This document shows, piece by piece, positions 26,286 to 34,291 of a DNA stretch of 64,000 nucleotides. Numbering within the stretch: position 1 is the first letter of the stretch; each line of letters starts with the position of its first letter. Position numbers and translations under genes: made by a program. Under the pieces are notes generated by a model that searched no databases, had not been told where the DNA came from, and saw only the letters and a program-made list of their open reading frames with translations. Source of the stretch: Sporolactobacillus kofuensis (GTDB lineage Bacteria; Bacillota; Bacilli; Bacillales; Sporolactobacillaceae); contig NZ_JBHSTQ010000001.1 of assembly GCF_042660205.1 (NCBI RefSeq), positions 310,001 through 374,000 on the forward strand, read 5' to 3'.

Positions 26286-27478
26286 TCTTCTGTCTCCGTT
26301 CTCTCAAGAAAATAATTGACCGCATCAAATTGTTCTCTAAAGGTTTCAAGATTATCTATTCCGTCCGCATGCTGGAGTACAACTGCGTGACCCTTTTCTC
26401 TCTCTTCAGCAGCAAACTGCATCGCTTTTCCAACATTTTCACGATCATAAATCACCGCTCTTTTCTTTTGCGTACTCCGATCGGTCGACACCTTAATTGC
26501 GCTCATTAAACGATCGAGACGAATACCAAACCCGGTAGCCGGACAGGGTCGATTGAATTGTGCCAGCAGATCATCATAACGGCCACCACTGGCAACTGGG
26601 AATCCGAGATTGCCGCCAAACCCTTGAAAGACAAATCCTGTATAATAGTTGAGATGCGGAACCAATGTAATATCCAAATCAATCTTTTCATCAAGACGTT
26701 CAAGCTTGAGTAGATGAATGAGTTCGATAATATTTTTATAATAAGCTTGCACCGTTGCTGATGCACCTGTTACCAAAGATTTTAGAAATGCTAATGTTTC
26801 CTCATTAGTTAATCTTCTTGAGTCGACAAAAGTATTGAGCTGATTCGCCACTTTCTCAGGTAATCCCAATGTGTCAACATATTCGTGAAATCCAACATCA
26901 TTCTTGTTATAAAGCAGGTTTCTAAGTTCTTCAACACGAGCATTGTCCTTAACAAGATCATAAAAAAACGCATTGACGAATCCGACGTGACCAACAGCAA
27001 GACGAACGGACTCCAATCCTGACTTCTCAAGTAAACTCATCATTAGCGACATAACTTCTACATCAGCATAGGGTGTTGCATCACCAATTAATTCCGCACC
27101 TGTTTGTTCAAATTCACTCGGATGACCGCCTTCCTTGCGCTGACTGCGGTAAAGATCCGCTGTATAAGCAAGTCTAAGCGGGAGCGGTTCTTTTCTAAGA
27201 CTTGAAGCGGCAACTCTGGCGATCGGTGTCGTCATATCCGGACGTAAAACGACGGGATGCCCTTCAGCATCCAAAAATTTAAACAAACGGTGATCTGCGA
27301 TTGCTGAGGCCCGTCCAACTGTTTCCGCATATTCTAAAGCAGGTGTTTTGATAAAATCATAACCCCAGCAGATCAGTTCACGCTGGAAAATCATCTCTAA
27401 TCGAGATAGTTCTTGTTGTGCTTTAGGCAATGTGTCCCTAAGCCCAAGCGGTTTTTCAAACATATAGGGTTGCGACAT
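26282..27478 (-). CDS. hisZ: ATP phosphoribosyltransferase regulatory subunit
   Basis: Histidyl-tRNA synthetase-like protein (398 residues) that forms a hetero-octamer with short HisG and confers histidine feedback control. Class II synthetase motifs remain: PLGLRDTLPKAQQELSRLE, VVLRPDMTTPIARVA, RLAYTADLYRSQRKEGGHPSEFEQTG as separate conserved blocks, and VASGGRYDDLLAQF. It lacks the HisRS anticodon-binding domain. First gene of the operon; GAAGGAG precedes the ATG. Confidence 0.95.
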   Translation of the reverse strand: MSQPYMFEKPLGLRDTLPKAQQELSRLEMIFQRELICWGYDFIKTPALEYAETVGRASAIADHRLFKFLDAEGHPVVLRPDMTTPIARVAASSLRKEPLPLRLAYTADLYRSQRKEGGHPSEFEQTGAELIGDATPYADVEVMSLMMSLLEKSGLESVRLAVGHVGFVNAFFYDLVKDNARVEELRNLLYNKNDVGFHEYVDTLGLPEKVANQLNTFVDSRRLTNEETLAFLKSLVTGASATVQAYYKNIIELIHLLKLERLDEKIDLDITLVPHLNYYTGFVFQGFGGNLGFPVASGGRYDDLLAQFNRPCPATGFGIRLDRLMSAIKVSTDRSTQKKRAVIYDRENVGKAMQFAAEEREKGHAVVLQHADGIDNLETFREQFDAVNYFLERTETEE

Positions 27479-27581
27479 CGTTGTTCTCCTTCTCGCAGTA
27501 TCTCTCTTTAATTAACCTTTATAAAAATAATTTCAAAAACAGAATGCTTTATCTTATTAGCATAGTAAAGCGATTAATTGT

Positions 27582-27610
27582 ATTTTAATGGAATTCCGGT
27601 AATTAGTCAA
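27582..27610 (-). promoter_or_regulatory. Sigma-A promoter of the his operon
   Basis: On the minus strand TTGACT (27605-27610), a 17-base spacer and TAAAAT (27582-27587), about 100 bases before hisZ. No T-box or other leader RNA is visible between promoter and gene, so this operon is not under an obvious tRNA-sensing control. Confidence 0.75.
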
Positions 27611-27654
27611 TAGGAGTGAACGACTTAGTATCTAGAAAAACCGAGCAAAAACAT

Positions 27655-27790
27655 CTGTCCTTGTTCTGCGTTAACTCTTCTTCGATTGCTTGCCGCGGGC
27701 AAGCCTCCACATACAAGGCAAAAAGTCTGCGGGGTCTCTCTGCGATCTGATCCCGCAGGCGTCTCGCCTCTTCGCTGTTTTTTCAAGCAA
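27655..27790 (-). repeat. Dispersed GC-rich intergenic repeat, copy 1
   Basis: Read on the minus strand this block has the order GAGACGCCTGCGGGA ... GAGACCCCGCAGA ... TTTTGCC ... GGAGGCTTGC ... CCCGCGGCAAGC ... CAATCG, then ACAAGGAC and ATGTTTTTGC. The same order occurs at 51540-52019 and, more diverged, at 34978-35095. CTGCGGG/CCCGCAG and GCTTGC/GCAAGC can pair as two stems. It lies between hisZ and the spore-protein gene. Confidence 0.75.
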
Positions 27791-27794
27791 TAAG

Positions 27795-27820
27795 TAAAAA
27801 GGACGGCCGAAGCCGTCCTT
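27795..27820 (-). terminator. Terminator after the SASP gene
   Basis: A perfect 9-bp stem AAGGACGGC / GCCGTCCTT with a TTCG tetraloop is followed by TTTACTT on the minus strand. Confidence 0.88.
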
Positions 27821-27836
27821 AAACGATCGTTTCTAT

Positions 27837-28037
27837 TTAGAATTTTCCACCAAGTTGTTGCTGTGCAGTCGCTACGAGACGCTTCGTAATTTCACCACCA
27901 ACAGAACCGTTGGCACGCGAAGTCGTATCAGGACCAAGTTGTACACCAAATTCGGAAGCAATTTCAGTTTTCATTTGTTCGAGAGCTTTTTCAGCACCTG
28001 GAACAAGAATCTGATTTGAGTTATTATTATCAGCCAT
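27837..28037 (-). CDS. sspA: Alpha/beta-type small acid-soluble spore protein
   Basis: DNA-binding protein that coats forespore DNA and protects it from UV and heat. 66 residues from the ATG at 28037 (MADNNNSNQ), with GGAGGTGAG before it. The germination-protease site TEIASEFGV and the DNA-binding blocks LGPDTTSRANGSVGGEITKRLV are intact and close to B. subtilis SspA. As in B. subtilis the gene neighbours thiI. A sigma-G promoter lies just upstream. The symbol is by neighbourhood; it could equally be called an sspB/sspD-like paralogue. Confidence 0.94.
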   Translation of the reverse strand: MADNNNSNQILVPGAEKALEQMKTEIASEFGVQLGPDTTSRANGSVGGEITKRLVATAQQQLGGKF

Positions 28038-28059
28038 GTTTCTCACCTCCTTGTGCCAT

Positions 28060-28089
28060 TATGATGTGCAATCTCGAATTCCTACATGC
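28060..28089 (-). promoter_or_regulatory. Sigma-G promoter of the SASP gene
   Basis: On the minus strand GCATG (28085-28089), 18 bases, then CATCATA (28060-28066), which fits the forespore sigma-G pattern GNATR-N18-CATNHTA. It lies about 23 bases before the start codon. Confidence 0.75.
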
Positions 28090-28136
28090 ACAAGGAGTCA
28101 TGGTAATTATTTCAATAGTTCTTAAGAAATACAGCC

Positions 28137-29336
28137 TTAAAGCAGATCACTAATTGCATCCTCTTTTGTATCAGCATCAATGACAAGTGTTTCAATGCCA
28201 TGAACTGCTGCATTGACCAATTCATCAACAGCGAGCTTGCGTTCAAAACGCTCTGCATGAATTCGATCAGGGCGCGTTCTAGGCGCTTTTGGAAGAAAAA
28301 TTGTACAGCAATCTTCATAGGGACGAATCGAAATATCGTATGTGTCGATATCTTTCGCAATTTGTGCAATATCAATCTTATCCATAGTGATCAGAGGACG
28401 CAACACCGGTAGATTTGTGACTGAATTAATGGTATTCATGCTTTCTAGTGTCTGACTCGCCACTTGTCCTAAGCTCTCTCCTGTAGCAAGTGCGAGCGCG
28501 CCACGTTGAATTGCAGCCTTTTCAGCAATGCGAAACATTAACCGTCTCATAATCGTGATCCGGTAGTCTTCAGGTACCGCGTCACGAATCGCAACTTGAG
28601 CTTCTGTAAAAGGCACAAGATGGAGGATAAATTTTCCGGTAAAACCTCTGAGCTTCTTTGACAAATCAATCACTTTCTGTTTTGCACGATCACTCGTATA
28701 TGGCGGGCTTTGGAAATGAATAGCCTCAATCGTTGCACCACGCCTTGCAATGAGATATGAGGCAACCGGGCTATCGATACCTCCTGACAACAGAAGCATG
28801 ACTTTGCCGCTCGTGCCAACTGGAAGTCCGCCAGCTCCTTTAACTTCTTTTCCGTAGATACGTGCTTCGTGATAGCCGACTTCAACACGAATGAGTAAGT
28901 CCGGTCGATGGACATCAACTTTAAGCCAATCGCATTGTCTTAGGACTGTCGCTCCAAGATCCTGATTCAATTCACTGCCATGAATCGGATAACGTTTATC
29001 CTTTCGCCGAGCTGCTATTTTAAACGTCTTTGCTCCTTTTTCTTCGTTGGCAACACGCAATACACCTTCACGTATTTGATCGAGTTCTGTGCCGACTTTA
29101 AAGGCTGGAGAGATATTCTGAATACCAAATACTCGTTGCAGAATCGCAAGTACAGACGCTGAATCTTCACCGTTTAACTTAATTTCTAAATCATCAAAAT
29201 GGCGTTTGATTTCCAGTTGAGGAAATTCACGGAGCTTCTCTCGGACATCGTCCTCTAACTTGACGACAAATTGTTTTTTGTTTTTACCTTTCAGGGTGAT
29301 TTCGCCGAAACGAACCACGAAATAATCATAAATCAC
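28137..29336 (-). CDS. thiI: tRNA 4-thiouridine synthetase / thiamine sulfur carrier enzyme ThiI
   Basis: Adenylates U8 of tRNA for s4U formation and can serve thiazole synthesis. 399 residues: N-terminal ferredoxin-like plus THUMP domain (about 1-165), then a PP-loop ATPase (LLLSGGIDSPVASYLIARRG near 185). The C-terminal rhodanese domain of E. coli ThiI is absent, as in Bacilli, so sulfur comes directly from the partner desulfurase encoded next to it. The start is GTG at 29336; its AGGTGA ribosome site lies beside the nifZ stop at 29342. Confidence 0.96.
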   Translation of the reverse strand: MIYDYFVVRFGEITLKGKNKKQFVVKLEDDVREKLREFPQLEIKRHFDDLEIKLNGEDSASVLAILQRVFGIQNISPAFKVGTELDQIREGVLRVANEEKGAKTFKIAARRKDKRYPIHGSELNQDLGATVLRQCDWLKVDVHRPDLLIRVEVGYHEARIYGKEVKGAGGLPVGTSGKVMLLLSGGIDSPVASYLIARRGATIEAIHFQSPPYTSDRAKQKVIDLSKKLRGFTGKFILHLVPFTEAQVAIRDAVPEDYRITIMRRLMFRIAEKAAIQRGALALATGESLGQVASQTLESMNTINSVTNLPVLRPLITMDKIDIAQIAKDIDTYDISIRPYEDCCTIFLPKAPRTRPDRIHAERFERKLAVDELVNAAVHGIETLVIDADTKEDAISDLL

Positions 29337-29341
29337 TCAAT

Positions 29342-30484
29342 TCACCTCATTACAATCTTTAACTGGTTGACTGTTTCAGCCAGTGTGGAAAGAAAAACAT
29401 CAATTTCTTGTTCGGTTGTTTCATAAGCCATACTAATCCGTATCGCTTGCTCAGCTTCGTCCGGTGAGACTCCCATGGCAACCAGAATGCCGCTCGCACC
29501 ATTTTCTTTCGAGGAGCATGCCGATTTTGTGGAGACATAGATTTCATTTTTTTCAAGTGCATGAACCAATACTTCTGCTTTTATTCCAAGTAATGATACA
29601 TTAACAATATGTGCTGCTGAAAGCTGTTCAGGCGTATGAACAGATGCATTGTCAATGTTTTTCAACCCGTCAAACAACTTTTTCTGGAGCCTTTTTAAAT
29701 GATTAATTCCCTCTTGCTGATGTTCAAGTGTCAGTCGAAGGGCTTTGACCATACCGCATATTCCCGGCAAGTTTTCAGTACCTGATCGTCGTTCCTGTTC
29801 TTGTCCGCCACCAGCAAAAAGCGGTGACAGTAGAGTACCTTTTCGTACGTATAATAAGCCTGTCCCTTTTGGTCCATGAAATTTATGCCCGGAAATTGTG
29901 CATAAATCTATGCCGCTCGTTTGCAACTGTAACGGAACCTTGGCAAACCCTTGAACTTGATCGACATGAAACACAGTCTTAGGCTTATCTTTCAGAAAAG
30001 CACCAATCTCCTCAACCGGTTGAATCGTTCCCACTTCATTGTTCACATGCATTATCGAAACAAGAATGGTGTCTTCACGATAAGCTTTCTTGAATTGTTC
30101 AAACGAGATTCGACCTTCGCTGTTTACAGGCAAATAAGTGACCTCAAAACCAAGTGTTTCCAGTTGTTCAAATGCGTGACCCGCAGAAGCATGTTCAATC
30201 GCAGTTGTAATTAAATGTTTGCCCCTATTTCTATAGGCAAATGCCGCGCCTTTTATCGCCAAATTATTTCCTTCTGTCCCTCCAGAAGTAAATACAATTT
30301 CACTCGGATCAATATGAAGAAGCGAAGCTGCCTGTTCGCGCGAACGCGTCAAAAGCATTTCACTCTTACCTCCAAGACTATGCAATGATGAAGGATTCGC
30401 AAAATAGTGTTCAGAAACCGTACGGAGAGTATCCAGTACTTCAGGGTAGGGTTTCGTGGTTGCACTGTTATCCAAATAAATCAT
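29342..30484 (-). CDS. nifZ: Cysteine desulfurase, NifS/IscS type, partner of ThiI
   Basis: PLP enzyme of 380 residues that removes sulfur from cysteine. Motifs: IYLDNSATTKPYPEVL, FTSGGTEGNNLAIKG, the PLP lysine in SGHKFHGPKGTGLLYVR, RSGTENLPGI, and the persulfide cysteine in VSTKSACSSKENGAS. Position directly upstream of thiI matches B. subtilis NifZ, which feeds sulfur to ThiI for s4U. The ATG at 30484 has GGGAG upstream at a long spacing of about 13 bases. Confidence 0.93.
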   Translation of the reverse strand: MIYLDNSATTKPYPEVLDTLRTVSEHYFANPSSLHSLGGKSEMLLTRSREQAASLLHIDPSEIVFTSGGTEGNNLAIKGAAFAYRNRGKHLITTAIEHASAGHAFEQLETLGFEVTYLPVNSEGRISFEQFKKAYREDTILVSIMHVNNEVGTIQPVEEIGAFLKDKPKTVFHVDQVQGFAKVPLQLQTSGIDLCTISGHKFHGPKGTGLLYVRKGTLLSPLFAGGGQEQERRSGTENLPGICGMVKALRLTLEHQQEGINHLKRLQKKLFDGLKNIDNASVHTPEQLSAAHIVNVSLLGIKAEVLVHALEKNEIYVSTKSACSSKENGASGILVAMGVSPDEAEQAIRISMAYETTEQEIDVFLSTLAETVNQLKIVMR

Positions 30485-30598
30485 GAACGTACAATAACTC
30501 CCTTCTTAGCAAACGGATAAAGCAAAATAAGTGTTAAACAATTTCATTTGTACCCATCTTGTTTGAATCTTAACACGAGGCTTGCCTGATGTCATTGC

Positions 30599-32287
30599 TT
30601 AAGCTTCGTGTCCTTCGTATAATTCGGCACGCTTTAAAATTTTCGGTTCTTTTTTTTCAATAGCACGAACAGCCGTTTCAACAGCAGCCTGGTAGTCATA
30701 TGTTCTAAAATAACGTTCTGCAGCTTTGAGTTCTTGATCAATATCCTGATAATCTGTCCGATATCGGTTTCCATATCGAATCATTTCCTCAGCAAAATTG
30801 GCGGTATCCACAAGTTTCTCTGCTTGATGGAAGACATTTTCAATGTCCTCAGAAGCTTGGGTCAGAAGTGATTGTACATTAACCATATTTAATGGCTTTT
30901 CGTCCAACTTCAAATACACAGATTCAAGCTGCTCGCCTGCCTTCCGTACAGCAGCTGAAAATGAGCCCGGTACACCCGGCAAATTACTTTTTTGAATGAT
31001 CCGCTTGGTCTCAAAAAGTTGTTTTTTTAATTTCTGAATTTGTTCTCGAGCATTCATTTCATCTTTGCGTAATGTTTTTATTTTTGCGCTAAATTCATTA
31101 GCGACGGTCTCCATTTCGGCTAGATCTGTCTGAAGAGAATCAATCCGCTCATAAATTGAACTAAATGCTTCTTGTTGCTCTTCGCTTTGCGTATCTGAAA
31201 ATACGCGTTCCAACTTTTGAAATGACTTTCCTAAATCATGCTGCATCTTCAGATCTTCTTCGCCAATATGATAACTATCGCGAATAATTTCTGTTTCATT
31301 ATTTAATTCTTTTATTTTTCCCTCAACGCGTACAAGATTTTCCTCAAATTTCGGTGTTAAATCCTGAAGCTTTTTGCGACTAATCACTTCTTTTTCCAAC
31401 TGTGCATAGAGCCAATCCATTTGATCATGGATGCCACTCAATCCATCTTTTGCCTCTTCCAGCGATAATTCATTCACAGCTGTTTCCATAAGTGTACAGT
31501 GTTTTTCTATTTCTTCTAGCTGTGTATCGATTTGTAAATGGTCAAGATTATATTCCTGTTCGATCATTTCCTGCTGACCTTGGCGAAGTTCTTTTATTTG
31601 ATCCGGAATCGCCTTATGGAGATCCTGATAAAGGCCAGGTACAGCTTTAATCTGATTCTGAACCTTTTCTGCTGCCTGCTTCACGTCAAGCAGTACTTTC
31701 CGTGCTTCCAAGTAATTGCCATTTTCTGTTTCCGTCTCATAACTTTTCAATTGATTTTCAATTTCTTGAACAGATTTTTCAAGCGAGGGAAGTGTCCGAT
31801 GGAATTGGCTTCTTTTTGTGATGAGTTCTTTTTTGATTTGGTGAAAAATTTCTTTTATCGGTGTAACTTCTTCTCGGTTTTTTGTTTCACTCTCCAAAAC
31901 CGTGTTCAACTCGCTCAGGATTTCTTTGATCCTTGAATCGATCGTTGTCATTTTGTTTTCGGCTTCTTTGATCAAGAGATCCGCCTTATGAAAACGATAC
32001 TTTTCAGTAAACTCTTCAGCTTTGAAGAGCGTTTCTTCGATCTCCGGCAGGGACTGGGTAACAATGGTATCCCAATCTTTATGCCATAAGTCGAACTTGG
32101 ATTCTGTATCGCCTGCCATATTCAAATTCTTTACTTTTGACAATTCCTTTGCAATCGGTAGATTAAGCAGTTCCTCTCGCCTTGTTTCTGAACGGTCAAT
32201 ACCTGCAAATGTTCTTTTTCTCATCCAGGCACCGTAAGCAACAATAAATATAATAAGTAATATCAGTCCGACTAAAATAAAAAGCAT
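30599..32287 (-). CDS. ezrA: Septation ring formation regulator EzrA
   Basis: Membrane-anchored inhibitor of FtsZ ring assembly at poles and a scaffold of the division machinery. From the ATG at 32287 (MLFILVGLILLIIFIV) the product is 562 residues, like B. subtilis EzrA. One N-terminal membrane segment is followed by a long spectrin-like coiled-coil cytoplasmic part; diagnostic blocks include EETLFKAEEFTEKYRFHKA, YLEARKVLLD, NLPGVPGSF and NRYRTDYQDI. GGGGGA precedes the ATG; an upstream in-frame start is less likely because the membrane segment would be pushed inward. Confidence 0.93.
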   Translation of the reverse strand: MLFILVGLILLIIFIVAYGAWMRKRTFAGIDRSETRREELLNLPIAKELSKVKNLNMAGDTESKFDLWHKDWDTIVTQSLPEIEETLFKAEEFTEKYRFHKADLLIKEAENKMTTIDSRIKEILSELNTVLESETKNREEVTPIKEIFHQIKKELITKRSQFHRTLPSLEKSVQEIENQLKSYETETENGNYLEARKVLLDVKQAAEKVQNQIKAVPGLYQDLHKAIPDQIKELRQGQQEMIEQEYNLDHLQIDTQLEEIEKHCTLMETAVNELSLEEAKDGLSGIHDQMDWLYAQLEKEVISRKKLQDLTPKFEENLVRVEGKIKELNNETEIIRDSYHIGEEDLKMQHDLGKSFQKLERVFSDTQSEEQQEAFSSIYERIDSLQTDLAEMETVANEFSAKIKTLRKDEMNAREQIQKLKKQLFETKRIIQKSNLPGVPGSFSAAVRKAGEQLESVYLKLDEKPLNMVNVQSLLTQASEDIENVFHQAEKLVDTANFAEEMIRYGNRYRTDYQDIDQELKAAERYFRTYDYQAAVETAVRAIEKKEPKILKRAELYEGHEA

Positions 32288-32339
32288 ACGGAATTTCCCC
32301 CATTCTCGCATGGAACGTACATATCTTTTTAATGTCTAT

Positions 32340-32370
32340 ATTGTATCAAAATAAAGTGGTTTGAGGTCAA
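32340..32370 (-). promoter_or_regulatory. Probable sigma-A promoter of ezrA
   Basis: On the minus strand TTGACC (32365-32370), 19 bases, and an extended -10 TGA-TACAAT (TACAAT at 32340-32345). Spacing is long but the extended -10 compensates. Confidence 0.5.
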
Positions 32371-32753
32371 TAAAATAGATAATCTGTCGATTTTTCATAA
32401 GACATTTCGGATTTTGTCCAATTTCCAACGGTTTCTGCTCTTTATTTATCATGCTGTTGTTAAGAAGGTGTGAACCCGACTCCCAACTTAATTTCTATGT
32501 GCTTTCCGCCGAAAATTTTGGCACAAAGAAACTCGCCAGATCCGCTGATCACTGACGAGCAAATTTTCCATTATCTATTTTCTCGCACCTGCAGTACTGG
32601 GTCATTGATGATGAGTAAGAGTTAATCATCATTCGTCACGGACCTTGGTCTTCTGCAAAGTTTTTCTAACCCATCGTTCTTCCTATGTAAAGTTACTTTT
32701 TGTTGAAAAGACGTTATTGCTCCTGAACAAAATAAAACGCCTGTTCTTCTTCA
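32371..32753. other. Gene-free stretch between ezrA promoter and refZ
   Basis: Some 380 bases with no coding frame that I can support on either strand and no convincing terminator for refZ. It has no similarity that I can see to the dispersed repeat family. Confidence 0.3.
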
Positions 32754-33404
32754 TTAATTCGAAACATATACATGACTTTGTGTTAACTGTGCCGCCCAAT
32801 GACGGATATAACGCACATAGTGTATCAAAAAGGATGACTCATTCGGCTGCATAAAAAATACTTCTCTTAAGTATTGTGGCTCTAAGAAGGGCATAATGAT
32901 CATCTCTCGATATTGAATAATTGCAAATTCAAGTTGAATCGGATTACGCGTATTTTTATCGAATACCGCCTTAAATAAACGTCCAAGTAAAAACTTTTCC
33001 TTCATCAAATAGCTGGACATCAACTCGCGAACAAGCTGATTGTCAAGCGTCATTTCCCGTTGAACAAAGCGAGAAAGGTAAAAATACCGCTGTTGATAAC
33101 GAATCAGTTGTTCTGCAATGATTGTTAATTGCTCAGCTCCGGATACCTTACCCTCGTGCTCCTTCTGAGCCTCTTCAAGTGTCGTCAAATACCCTTCGAA
33201 GAATGTTGACATCAAGTATTCTAATAAACCTTGTTTTCCCCCGAAATAATAGGAAACGAGTGCAACATTCACACCAGCATCAGAAGCAATCGCACGCACA
33301 GATGTACCGTCATAGCCGCCCATGTTGAACAATTTTAGTGCTGAATGAACAACCGCTTCTTTTGATTTTTTCCTACCGACCTGAGGTACACTTTTGATTG
33401 TCAA
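32754..33404 (-). CDS. refZ: TetR-family regulator of FtsZ, RefZ
   Basis: DNA-binding protein that in B. subtilis binds sites near the origin and promotes the polar Z-ring shift at sporulation. 216 residues; the helix-turn-helix is at about 15-60 (AVVHSALKLFNMGGYDGTS, VRAIASDAGVNVALVSYYFGG), followed by the RefZ-typical blocks FVQREMTLDNQLVRELMSSY, LMKEKFLLG and PFLEPQYLREVFFMQPNE. It is next to ezrA, another Z-ring regulator, and divergent from ytsP. An ATG starts the frame; weak promoter motifs only. Confidence 0.9.
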   Translation of the reverse strand: MTIKSVPQVGRKKSKEAVVHSALKLFNMGGYDGTSVRAIASDAGVNVALVSYYFGGKQGLLEYLMSTFFEGYLTTLEEAQKEHEGKVSGAEQLTIIAEQLIRYQQRYFYLSRFVQREMTLDNQLVRELMSSYLMKEKFLLGRLFKAVFDKNTRNPIQLEFAIIQYREMIIMPFLEPQYLREVFFMQPNESSFLIHYVRYIRHWAAQLTQSHVYVSN

Positions 33405-33510
33405 TCATCTTCACTCCTATCTTGACTGATTCGGACACCAATCTGCTGCTCTTACTATATACGTTCGGCGTAAATGACGTCTACCCTTTAAAAAGCTTTC
33501 GACACCAACG

Positions 33511-33539
33511 CTGAAATATCCGACTCTTTCTGTTAAAAT
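33511..33539 (+). promoter_or_regulatory. Probable promoter of ytsP
   Basis: CTGAAA (33511-33516), 17 bases, then an extended -10 TGT-TAAAAT (TAAAAT at 33534-33539), about 37 bases before the ATG. Confidence 0.5.
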
Positions 33540-33575
33540 GAGAGTACTTTCACTGATAATCGGGGTGTAAAACGA

Positions 33576-34025
33576 ATGAACTCTGTCAATAAAACGCGAA
33601 TTCAAGTGCTTGAATCCTTAATAAAAGATGAACCAAACCGTATTGCTAATCTCGCAAACGCATCCGCTTGGCTAAACGAATGCCTGGATAAAATTAATTG
33701 GGTTGGCTTTTATTTACTCGAGAATAACGAACTTGTTCTCGGTCCCTTCCAAGGAAAAACTGCCTGTATACGGATTCCATTGGGGAAGGGCGTCTGCGGA
33801 ACTGCAGCCCAGGAAAAAGAAATTATTCGTGTCCCAGACGTACATGAATTTCCCGGTCATATTGCGTGTGATGCAGTTTCCCGCTCAGAAATCGTGGTAC
33901 CGCTCATCAAAAACGAAGAATTGATTGGCGTTCTCGACATCGATAGTCCGATTTGTGATCGATTTTCAGAAGATGATCAGCAATTTCTTGAAGCATTTGC
34001 TGAAACACTTGTTGCTCATCTGTAA
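33576..34025 (+). CDS. ytsP: Free methionine-R-sulfoxide reductase (GAF domain)
   Basis: Reduces free Met-R-sulfoxide, an oxidative-damage repair activity in the cytosol. The single GAF domain of 149 residues has WVGFYLLENNELVLGPFQGK and three cysteines at 64 (TACIRI), 74 (GVCGTA) and 98 (IACDAVSRSEIVVP). Their 10- and 24-residue spacing is the same as in characterised fRMsr enzymes. GGGGTG lies seven bases before the ATG. It is upstream of rpsD, whose promoter begins two bases after its stop codon. Confidence 0.92.
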   Translation: MNSVNKTRIQVLESLIKDEPNRIANLANASAWLNECLDKINWVGFYLLENNELVLGPFQGKTACIRIPLGKGVCGTAAQEKEIIRVPDVHEFPGHIACDAVSRSEIVVPLIKNEELIGVLDIDSPICDRFSEDDQQFLEAFAETLVAHL

Positions 34026-34027
34026 GC

Positions 34028-34057
34028 TTGACATTATCCCTTAAATAAAGGTATAAT
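34028..34057 (+). promoter_or_regulatory. Consensus sigma-A promoter of rpsD
   Basis: Perfect TTGACA (34028-34033) and perfect TATAAT (34052-34057) separated by 18 bases, starting just after the ytsP stop. Transcription should start near 34064. Confidence 0.9.
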
Positions 34058-34063
34058 TGCCTT

Positions 34064-34291
34064 CGTGTAAAATGAGGCAGCACTGGAAGGGTCCAAAGCA
34101 TTTCTATTTTGTTCCTCTTGATATACAAGAGGTGTACTGTGTAACCTAGACTGCCTGGGCGAAGGTACAAGATGGCAAAATATCTTTGGAAGAGCTTGCA
34201 GAGGTGTCATTTTATACCGCGTGGGTTTGTTTCTTTAGATCATAGGTCTAAGGGACACTCTCGAATAAAATGACGAAGGAGGAGTCATTCT
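34064..34291 (+). ncRNA. rpsD leader, probable S4 autoregulatory RNA
   Basis: About 228 nt between the rpsD promoter and its ATG with no open frame. B. subtilis rpsD is known to be repressed by S4 binding its leader. Here GTCATTTTAT (34206-34215) is exactly complementary to ATAAAATGAC (34265-34274), which ends just before the ribosome site AAGGAGGAG; TGAC and GTCA also bracket that site. This can hide or expose the Shine-Dalgarno. The fold has not been computed. TACCGCG at 34215 resembles part of a T-box motif, but the rest of a T-box is absent. Confidence 0.6.

Noticed and set aside
32371..32600. Similarity of this gap to the block at 19580-19710 as a second repeat family
   Set aside because: Only short scattered words (TTTTGGC, TCGCCAG, ACGAGCAA) are shared, and in different order.
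34206..34228. TACCGCG in the rpsD leader as a T-box core
   Set aside because: The preceding GGGTGG, stem I motifs, specifier and terminator are all missing, and S4 feedback explains the leader better.
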